13,939 nt of DNA from an uncultured Clostridia bacterium (GTDB lineage: Bacteria; Bacillota; Clostridia; Christensenellales; UBA1242), in the NCBI GenBank assembly GCA_947589615.1, contig CANQBU010000017.1, positions 1 through 13,939 on the forward strand, read 5' to 3'. Of this stretch, positions 8,720-13,939 are shown in pieces. Position numbers and translations under genes: made by a program. The notes below the pieces were generated by a model, which worked only from the letters and a program-made list of their open reading frames with translations, did no database searches and was not told where the DNA came from. Within the stretch, counting starts at the first letter, position 1. Every line of letters starts with the position of its first letter.

Positions 8720-9343
8720 AATTTGAGTTAGTTTAATTAATTTTTCTTTGAGAGTATTTTTGTCGGAAATGAAATGTTTCATTTCTTGTAAAAATTGAGT
8801 ATGATATTTTGAAGTTATGTAATATTTTACGCTTCCATTTTCTCCATATCTTAATACTATTTGGCTATAAATATTATCGACATTTTCTTCGAAAGTATTT
8901 TCGGGAAAATGTTTTAAAGAGTATTCCCATGCCCTCAGAAGGGTAATGTCGATATTATCGTCTTTGTCGGCGTCAGACAGGATTTTTCCATAAATGGATT
9001 TAGGTTCTATTCCTGCTGTGGTTGAGTGATCGGCACAGGCTTGTGCAATGATTTCGATTTCCTTCTTTGAGAAAAAGTTTTTAAGATTTTCATCTTTCAA
9101 AACAAATTCTTTTGAGTGCTGTGCATGCCCCATTCTTTCAATCATCATACCTATGTCATGATAACTTGCAGCGGCATAAACAATATTTTCGTCTATATCA
9201 TCGAATTCTCTGCAAAGCTTAAAACTCCTTTCAATAACGGCCTGAATATGATTTTTGTCATGCCCTTTGTCGAAGCTGTCATAAAGGGGAATGATGTTTG
9301 CCTCTATATAACTTTTCAATTCTTTATTTAATTTTCTTTTCAT
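8717..9343 (-). CDS. HD-domain metal-dependent phosphohydrolase
   Basis: This 208-residue soluble protein carries the HD-superfamily metal-binding pattern: H28/H32 in GHDKNHI, the defining H62-D63 in SYHDIGM, then H73/H76, H106 in CADHS and the acidic SDADKDD (D124-D129). HD proteins hydrolyse phosphate esters of nucleotides or related compounds; the substrate here cannot be read from the sequence. Length and layout match short stand-alone HD hydrolases, with no GAF, PAS or synthetase domain attached. The ATG (9343-9341) directly follows the TAA of the upstream membrane-protein gene with no base between, and no Shine-Dalgarno is visible before it. Translation therefore probably depends on ribosomes finishing the upstream gene. 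The two genes form an operon closed by a terminator that overlaps this gene's stop codon. Fold confidence is high; function is open. Confidence 0.88.
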   Translation of the reverse strand: MKRKLNKELKSYIEANIIPLYDSFDKGHDKNHIQAVIERSFKLCREFDDIDENIVYAAASYHDIGMMIERMGHAQHSKEFVLKDENLKNFFSKKEIEIIAQACADHSTTAGIEPKSIYGKILSDADKDDNIDITLLRAWEYSLKHFPENTFEENVDNIYSQIVLRYGENGSVKYYITSKYHTQFLQEMKHFISDKNTLKEKLIKLTQI

Positions 9344-9757
9344 TTAATTTTGTAAAACTGAAGGGAATAAAAGCAATGCGAAACCGATAAATACCGTTGC
9401 GGTAAGGACAAGTGAGTTAAGAACCAAGAAAATTATGCTTACAACTTTGTTTGCCTTTTTTGTGGATTTAATTCCTGCGGCACCCATACAAATTCCGATA
9501 ATAGAAAGCACAACAGCGGGGATGTAGGTGACCCAGCCAAGTGTGAAGATATATATGATAAATCCGACAGCTGCACTTGTTTGGTCTTTTGCCAAGAAGA
9601 TCGAAAAGACATAAAACATTGTTATTGCAAAGAAGCAAATTCCTACAAAAAACATAATGATTGTAGTTACCATAAAGCCAGTTCGCTTGTCTTCTTTTGG
9701 CTTTTTTACTTCTTGTCGATGGGCATCAAGATCAGGCATAATTATTTCCTCATCCAT
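9344..9757 (-). CDS. Small multi-pass membrane protein, unknown function
   Basis: I do not recognise this 137-residue protein. It has a charged cytoplasmic-looking N-terminus of about 27 residues (rich in Asp, Glu and Lys), then three or four hydrophobic segments: about 28-55, 63-95 (long enough for two passes) and 104-133. A short KSTKKANK basic loop lies before the last segment. There is no signal peptide and no catalytic motif. The start is ATG 9757-9755, fixed by AGGAGG (9768-9763) five bases upstream on the minus strand. A good promoter lies just above it. The stop codon abuts the ATG of the HD-domain gene, so the pair is co-translated; a membrane partner or sensor for the HD enzyme is possible but unproven. 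Confidence 0.8.
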   Translation of the reverse strand: MDEEIIMPDLDAHRQEVKKPKEDKRTGFMVTTIIMFFVGICFFAITMFYVFSIFLAKDQTSAAVGFIIYIFTLGWVTYIPAVVLSIIGICMGAAGIKSTKKANKVVSIIFLVLNSLVLTATVFIGFALLLFPSVLQN

Positions 9758-9778
9758 TTAAACCTCCTATAAATTAAA

Positions 9779-9806
9779 TATATAATATTTTTTCCGCAAT
9801 TGTCAA
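9779..9806 (-). promoter_or_regulatory. Predicted sigma-A promoter of the membrane-protein/HD operon
   Basis: On the minus strand a perfect -35 TTGACA (9806-9801) is followed after 16 bp by TATATA (9784-9779); TATATT with an 18-bp spacer is an alternative -10. It lies about 20 nt upstream of the AGGAGG site and is arranged back-to-back with the plus-strand promoter at 9824-9852. Confidence 0.65.
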
Positions 9807-9823
9807 ATATTATAATAAAATAA

Positions 9824-9852
9824 TTGACTTTTTTATTAAAATATAACATAAT
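9824..9852 (+). promoter_or_regulatory. Predicted sigma-A promoter of the YugP-like gene
   Basis: TTGACT (9824-9829), 17 bp, then CATAAT (9847-9852). The GGAGGAG ribosome-binding site (9862-9868) and ATG 9874 follow. Its -35 box is only 17 bp from the -35 box of the divergent minus-strand promoter, so the two could share a regulator. Confidence 0.65.
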
Positions 9853-9873
9853 CTTGAGTATGGAGGAGTAAAA

Positions 9874-10638
9874 ATGCCATTTATAATTATATTGTTAATA
9901 ATACTTTCTGTTGCCATAGGTGTTCTGACCCTTGGTTCAACAATTGTGCGTCTTATTTTGCTTATCAAATATCATAAACTTAACAAAAAGGAAAGTAATA
10001 CAAATCTGACGGCGCGCGATCTTGCTCGAAAGGTGCTTGACGCAAACGGGCTTGGCGAGGTTCAAGTTGAAAAGGCGGGCTTTTTCCGAATGCTATTTTT
10101 TGGAAACCATTATAGCGTTAGAAAAAAGACAATTTTTTTAAGAAAAAATATTATCAATAAAAACTCAGCCACAGCACTTGGGATTTCTTTGCAAAAGGTG
10201 GGACACGCAATCCAACATAAGAATAAGGCAAAGGGATTTAGGGCAAGGTATGTGCTTTCAATTATGTCTAACTTCAGCCCTTTGATTTTCTATGGACTTA
10301 TTATTATTGGACTTGTAATTGACTTTTTGACAGGCTTTAAAGGATTTGGTAATGCACCAATAACAGTAATATTTTTGATTGTTGGAATTGTCTATTATAT
10401 GCTAGTTTTCTTTGCTCTGCTGCTTACGATAAAGATTGAAAAGCGTGCAAATGCTATGGCGATGGAAATGGTAAGGAAGGCAAATCTTTTAAGTGAAGAA
10501 GATACAAATGATTTGGAAAACCTTTTGCATTTGTATATAGTGGCAGATATAATCGATTTTGTAATTACAATCTTGAAAATTGTGCAATTAATTTTAAAAT
10601 TATTATTACAAATTTTAAGGAATAAAGAACAAAATTAA
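9874..10638 (+). CDS. YugP-like membrane protein (Zn_peptidase_2 family) with degenerate active site
   Basis: The 254-residue protein follows the YugP/PF04298 layout. It has an N-terminal membrane helix (about 3-32), the cytoplasmic block LTARDLARKVLDANGL (the family's conserved ARKILDxNGL region), a region with the catalytic motif, two central membrane segments (about 135-155 and 162-190), an EKRANAMAMEM segment matching the family's E-x-N-A-S-x-RA block, and a hydrophobic C-terminus. Family members normally have HECGHAIQH; here the aligned residues 107-115 read QKVGHAIQH. The first zinc histidine and the catalytic glutamate are replaced by Gln107 and Lys108, while H111 and the flanking GHAIQH remain. 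It is therefore predicted to be an inactive pseudo-peptidase, perhaps a binding or scaffold protein. The start is ATG 9874 with GGAGGAG five bases upstream. It is a single-gene unit with its own promoter and terminator. Homology is fairly sure, inactivity is inferred from motif loss. Confidence 0.82.
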   Translation: MPFIIILLIILSVAIGVLTLGSTIVRLILLIKYHKLNKKESNTNLTARDLARKVLDANGLGEVQVEKAGFFRMLFFGNHYSVRKKTIFLRKNIINKNSATALGISLQKVGHAIQHKNKAKGFRARYVLSIMSNFSPLIFYGLIIIGLVIDFLTGFKGFGNAPITVIFLIVGIVYYMLVFFALLLTIKIEKRANAMAMEMVRKANLLSEEDTNDLENLLHLYIVADIIDFVITILKIVQLILKLLLQILRNKEQN

Positions 10639-10664
10639 AAAGCAGTTTAAAACCTGCTTTTTTT
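10637..10664 (+). terminator. Rho-independent terminator after the YugP-like gene
   Basis: AAAAAGCAG (10637-10645) pairs with CTGCTTTTT (10654-10662) around an 8-nt loop; the T run continues to 10664. It begins in the gene's stop codon. The remaining gap to 10759 is AT-rich with no further recognisable element. Confidence 0.85.
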
Positions 10665-10759
10665 ATGATAATAATTATTTTATTTACGCACTATATGCGG
10701 GAAATAAATGTTTATTTTAAATTAGAATAAAAAATGAAAAATTTTTACATAATATCTTT

Positions 10760-11860
10760 ATGAAAAAATTATTTTTAATTTTAATTATTATTCTTATTTT
10801 TCCTCTCATTAATGTGGCTCAGTTTTCCTATGCAATTGATGGAGATGTGCTTGAGAATTATGTTGTTTACAATGAAAAGGGAGAAGTGATTTGCGAAAGA
10901 AGTTCGGTTGATGTCGGAGATAGTTTTATTACAAGCGACTACAGTGAATATGAGATAACTCGCGTTGAAAATCACAAAGCCTATGCTGTGCTTGTAAAAA
11001 AGCATAAAAAACCAAAGATAACTCCTAAAAAGGATATAATTCGAAGAAAGACCGCTCAGCGAGGCGAACTTAAAAAGAAAATTTGCCTATATATGACACA
11101 TAATGATGAAAGTTATAGACCCAGTGATGGCTATGACAGCATTTATGGCGCGGGCGGAATTCATGACGTTGCAAAAAAATTCAAATTGACATTGGAGGGA
11201 AAGGGCATAGAAGTTGTGCTTGATGAAACATTGCATATTCCTCATAACAGTTCGGCATATTCTCGTTCCTCGCAAACGGCAAACAAATTGCTTGATGAGG
11301 AAAGGCCTGACGCCATGTTTGATGTTCATCGTGATGGAGTCAGCAGAAGTTATTATTATGTAAACGACGGCAAAAATGAATTTTCAAAGATAAGGATTGT
11401 AGTGGGAAAATCAAATCCGAACTTTGAGGAAAACTATCAATTTGCCCAAAGCGTTTTCGCACTTGGCAATGAAATGTATCCCTCTCTTTTTTCAGATATT
11501 TATCTAGGGAAGGGGCATTATAACCAGTCATTGCAACCCACCGACCTTTTATTTGAAATGGGCACATACTTAATTGAGAAAGAACTTGTTTATAATTCTT
11601 TGCCAATGCTTGCAGATGTTGTTGACACAATGCTTTATTCAAGCGTGATTGGCGAGGAAGGGAATATAGAGGTTGAAACGCAAAGCACTGACGACAGTCA
11701 TGCAAGCATAATTCCTCACTTGGAAAAGGAGAATGAAAATGTCACAAGTCAAAAGAAAGGCGGCTGGATTTGGGCGATGATAACATCATTTTTGATGCTT
11801 GGAATTTTAATCACAGGAGGATATTTCCTTTACAAAAAGAGTAAGCCTGATATAAAATAA
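10760..11860 (+). CDS. spoIIP: SpoIIP-type peptidoglycan amidase/endopeptidase with C-terminal membrane anchor
   Basis: SpoIIP cleaves peptide cross-links and the amide bond of peptidoglycan during engulfment of the forespore. This 366-residue protein has a signal peptide (hydrophobic 4-20, plausible cleavage after SYA at residue 25), a small N-terminal domain with YNEKGEV and VGDSFITSDYSEYEI (a region I recall from other clostridial SpoIIP relatives), and then the SpoIIP domain from about residue 108. The metal/catalytic positions are present: H114 in YMTHNDESY with E117, H190 in DVHRD, the GHYNQSLQP block and E266 in LLFEMG. Unlike Bacillus SpoIIP, held by an N-terminal helix, it also has a C-terminal membrane helix (about 336-356) ending in KKSKPDIK. 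No Shine-Dalgarno is visible before ATG 10760, but the intact signal peptide fixes the start. It could be a SpoIIP-fold cell-wall hydrolase outside sporulation. Confidence 0.85.
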   Translation: MKKLFLILIIILIFPLINVAQFSYAIDGDVLENYVVYNEKGEVICERSSVDVGDSFITSDYSEYEITRVENHKAYAVLVKKHKKPKITPKKDIIRRKTAQRGELKKKICLYMTHNDESYRPSDGYDSIYGAGGIHDVAKKFKLTLEGKGIEVVLDETLHIPHNSSAYSRSSQTANKLLDEERPDAMFDVHRDGVSRSYYYVNDGKNEFSKIRIVVGKSNPNFEENYQFAQSVFALGNEMYPSLFSDIYLGKGHYNQSLQPTDLLFEMGTYLIEKELVYNSLPMLADVVDTMLYSSVIGEEGNIEVETQSTDDSHASIIPHLEKENENVTSQKKGGWIWAMITSFLMLGILITGGYFLYKKSKPDIK

Positions 11861-11867
11861 GCCTACA

Positions 11868-11916
11868 TTGTCACACAATCTTTTTGCCTGCATAAATTGT
11901 AATATGCTTTAAGCAT
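11868..11916 (+). promoter_or_regulatory. glmS leader: weak candidate promoter and a 13-bp dyad, no ribozyme
   Basis: TTGTCA (11868-11873) and CATAAA (11891-11896) are 17 bp apart and could form a weak promoter. A near-perfect dyad, ATGCTT-T-AAGCAT (11904-11916), lies between it and the AAGGGG ribosome-binding site (11922-11927). No hairpin terminator separates spoIIP from glmS, so read-through is also possible. The 72-nt gap is too short for a glmS ribozyme. Confidence 0.35.
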
Positions 11917-11932
11917 TTACAAAGGGGAAAAT

Positions 11933-13750
11933 ATGTGTGGAATATATGGTTACATAGGCGAAAAAAGTGTAGACGAGGTGATGAAAGGAATAAAAAGGCT
12001 AGAATATAGAGGATACGATTCGGCTGGGATTGCCTTTCAAAATAGAGAGAGACTTTGCGAGGACGAAAATACTAAAAATGGAGAAAATATTACATTAATA
12101 AAAAACAAGGGTGAAATCTCAAATTTAGAGAAGATTGTTTTAAACAAAAATTTAAAATCGAATGTGGCAATCGGGCATACAAGATGGGCGACACATGGCG
12201 AGCCCAGCATAAAAAATTCTCATCCTCATTTCAGCGGAGATGGGAAATGGGCAATTGTTCATAATGGCATTATAGAGAATTATCTCGAATTAAAGCAAGA
12301 ATTGCAAACTCAAACAGAAAGCGATACTGATACTGAAATTGTTGCTCGCTTGCTTGAAAAATATTTTAATGGCGACGTGTTATCGACAATAAAAAATGTT
12401 TGCCACAAATTAAAGGGAAGTTATGCATTTGCAATAATCACATCTCATAGTCCAGACAAAATTTTTGTTGCTAAGCATGGCAGTCCCGTTGTCGTCGGAT
12501 ATGGCAAAAGCTATGGGGTTGTTTGCTCCGATATTAACAGCATAAAAGGCGAAAATATTTATGTTCTGGAAAATGATCAATATGCCATAATAGAAAAAGG
12601 GAAAATAAATATTTTTGATAAAAATCTTGTCGCGATAGATGTTGGGAAATTGGGTGCAGTCAAGAAAGTTGAAAGAAGCAAACTGGGCGATTACTCCCAC
12701 TATATGCTAAAGGAAATCGATGAAATTCCATCAGCAATAAGAAGAACATTAAAAGAGTATGAAAATATTGAAGCACTTGAAAAGATTTTACCAAAAGAAA
12801 AATTCAAAAAATTTAAAAATATTTTAATAATAGCATGCGGGACGGCATATCACGCTGGTCTTGTAGGGAAAAGATTGTTTGAGGAAGAGGGCATTTATTG
12901 TGAAAGCGAGATTGCATCAGAATTTCGATATAAACCATTTATTGAAAGAAGAAAAACTTTGGCGATTTTTGTAAGTCAAAGCGGAGAGACTGCTGATACA
13001 ATTGGTGCTTTGAAATTATGTAAACAACATGGACTTAAAACACTTGCAATAACCAATGTTAGAAATAGTTCAATAACCTTTGAAGCCGATTATTGTATTT
13101 ACACAAATGCGGGCAGCGAAATAGGTGTCGCAAGCACAAAGGCATACAATTGCCAACTGGTGATATTCTATATTTTGTCGAAATACTTTAATTATTTTAA
13201 AACGGGAGATGAGAAGGCATATTATGACGAGATTAAAAACCTTAAAAATATTGCCCGTCTTATAAAGAAAAATGACATAAAATCCAAATGCGGCTATATT
13301 GCTCAAAAGATATATAAGTCGAAAAGCATATATATGATTGGGAGAGGACTTGACTATTTCATAGCGGCTGAGGCGGCTTTAAAGTTAAAGGAGATTTCAT
13401 ATATTCATTGCGAGTCTTATCCTGCCGGCGAGTTAAAACATGGCACAATTTCTTTGATAGATAAAAACACCTATGTTTTTGCATTTGTAACGCAGGAGAA
13501 AATAAAGGATAAAACCTTTAGCAATATTAACGAGGTAGTGGCACGTGAGGGAAAAATCATTTTGTTTTCGCAATTTGATAATTCCAATAAAAAAGTATGC
13601 GAAGAGATTAAAGTCCCTTTAGTTAAAGAAAGATATTATCCTTTATTTATAATTAACTACCTTCAACTAATATCATATTATACTGCACTTTTGCTTGGAA
13701 ACAATCCCGACAAACCACGCTCACTTGCAAAGTCAGTGACCGTCGAATAG
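11933..13750 (+). CDS. glmS: Glutamine--fructose-6-phosphate aminotransferase (isomerising)
   Basis: GlmS converts fructose-6-phosphate and glutamine to glucosamine-6-phosphate and glutamate, the first committed step towards UDP-GlcNAc for peptidoglycan. The 605-residue length matches the family (E. coli, 609). The N-terminal glutaminase domain starts with the nucleophile Cys2 in MCGIYGYIG, then RGYDSAG, TRWATHGEP (to P91) and HNGIIENY (110-117). The isomerase half has two SIS domains: CGTAYHAG (from C302) and SQSGETADT (from S348), then ESYPAGELKHGTISLID with its active-site His. The C-terminal loop LAKSVTVE carries the catalytic Lys600. All key residues are present, so it should be fully active. 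The start is ATG 11933 with AAGGGG five bases upstream; Cys2 requires this exact start. It follows spoIIP by 72 nt on the same strand and ends in a hairpin terminator. Confidence 0.98.
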   Translation: MCGIYGYIGEKSVDEVMKGIKRLEYRGYDSAGIAFQNRERLCEDENTKNGENITLIKNKGEISNLEKIVLNKNLKSNVAIGHTRWATHGEPSIKNSHPHFSGDGKWAIVHNGIIENYLELKQELQTQTESDTDTEIVARLLEKYFNGDVLSTIKNVCHKLKGSYAFAIITSHSPDKIFVAKHGSPVVVGYGKSYGVVCSDINSIKGENIYVLENDQYAIIEKGKINIFDKNLVAIDVGKLGAVKKVERSKLGDYSHYMLKEIDEIPSAIRRTLKEYENIEALEKILPKEKFKKFKNILIIACGTAYHAGLVGKRLFEEEGIYCESEIASEFRYKPFIERRKTLAIFVSQSGETADTIGALKLCKQHGLKTLAITNVRNSSITFEADYCIYTNAGSEIGVASTKAYNCQLVIFYILSKYFNYFKTGDEKAYYDEIKNLKNIARLIKKNDIKSKCGYIAQKIYKSKSIYMIGRGLDYFIAAEAALKLKEISYIHCESYPAGELKHGTISLIDKNTYVFAFVTQEKIKDKTFSNINEVVAREGKIILFSQFDNSNKKVCEEIKVPLVKERYYPLFIINYLQLISYYTALLLGNNPDKPRSLAKSVTVE

Positions 13751-13774
13751 CAATCAAATTCGATTGCTATTTTT
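13747..13774 (+). terminator. Rho-independent terminator of glmS
   Basis: ATAGCAATC (13747-13755) pairs with GATTGCTAT (13762-13770) around a 6-nt loop, followed by T-rich sequence to 13774. The stem includes the glmS stop codon. Confidence 0.85.
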
Positions 13775-13835
13775 ATAAAAATTCCATTTACATTTTTGTG
13801 CAACGCCTGTTTTTGTTAAAACGTATACCCCGTAA

Positions 13836-13873
13836 AAGGGCAAAAGATGAGGATTACAAGGGCAAAATCGAGG
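13836..13873 (+). repeat. Imperfect direct repeat in the 3' intergenic region
   Basis: AAGGGCAAAAGATGAGG (13836-13852) is followed by AAGGGCAAAATCGAGG (13858-13873). They share an exact 10-nt core and a final GAGG, and the start-to-start distance is 22 bp, about two helical turns. It may be a paired protein-binding site upstream of a gene beyond the edge, or chance in purine-rich DNA. No gene is visible between the glmS terminator and the window end. Confidence 0.45.
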
Positions 13874-13911
13874 TGTAAAAAATAATTTAAAAAAATTTCA
13901 AAAAAAGGGTC

Positions 13912-13939
13912 TTGACAATCCCCCCCCCCCAAAAAAAAA
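13912..13939 (+). other. -35-like TTGACA followed by a C11-A9 homopolymer run at the window end
   Basis: TTGACA (13912-13917) matches a consensus -35 box. After two bases comes a run of eleven C (13920-13930) and nine A (13931-13939), where the window stops. This is either a homopolymer in a promoter spacer or an assembly artefact at a contig end. Confidence 0.4.

Noticed and set aside
11340..11705. 121-codon open frame antisense to spoIIP
   Set aside because: It lies inside a gene with a conserved protein product and has no ribosome-binding site or homology signal that I can recognise.
1..13939. A defence, phage or mobile-element system
   Set aside because: AddAB is housekeeping recombination machinery, and no integrase, transposase, inverted-repeat pair, toxin-antitoxin pair or CRISPR repeat is visible.

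Overview
This is an AT-rich 13.9-kb stretch of bacterial DNA, most likely from an uncultured spore-forming relative of the Clostridia. The evidence is an AddAB (not RecBCD) recombination nuclease, a SpoIIP-type sporulation hydrolase, a YugP-type membrane protein, purine-rich Shine-Dalgarno sites and sigma-A-like promoters. Both ends look like contig edges: the left end falls inside addB next to a frameshift, and the right end stops in a C11-A9 homopolymer run. No tRNA, rRNA, CRISPR array, transposase or phage gene is visible.

Layout. (1) 1-5314, plus strand: the C-terminal part of addB, overlapping a complete addA by 14 nt. Together they encode the helicase-nuclease that processes double-strand breaks. 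(2) 5411-7936, plus strand: a large unrecognised protein with three membrane segments, a long coiled coil, five exact 7-residue repeats, an acidic domain, a Lys/Arg/Pro tail with an AT-hook core, and a second coiled coil. It has its own promoter, overlapped by a dyad, and a bidirectional terminator. (3) 8057-9757, minus strand: a tandem-DUF305 protein with its own ribosome-binding site, and behind it a two-gene unit of a small membrane protein directly abutting an HD-domain hydrolase. (4) 9874-10638, plus strand: a YugP-like membrane protein whose zinc-protease motif is destroyed, transcribed divergently from the previous unit. (5) 10760-11860, plus strand: SpoIIP-like peptidoglycan hydrolase with a signal peptide and an extra C-terminal membrane anchor. 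(6) 11933-13750, plus strand: complete glmS, which makes glucosamine-6-phosphate for the cell wall, with a leader too short to hold the glmS ribozyme.

The genes form several short transcription units separated by clear hairpin terminators, not one system. The most unusual items are the membrane-anchored AT-hook protein with its heptad-spaced Gly/Asp module and the pseudo-protease version of YugP. The addB frameshift at the left edge may be a sequencing or assembly error. All gaps between genes are shorter than 300 nt.
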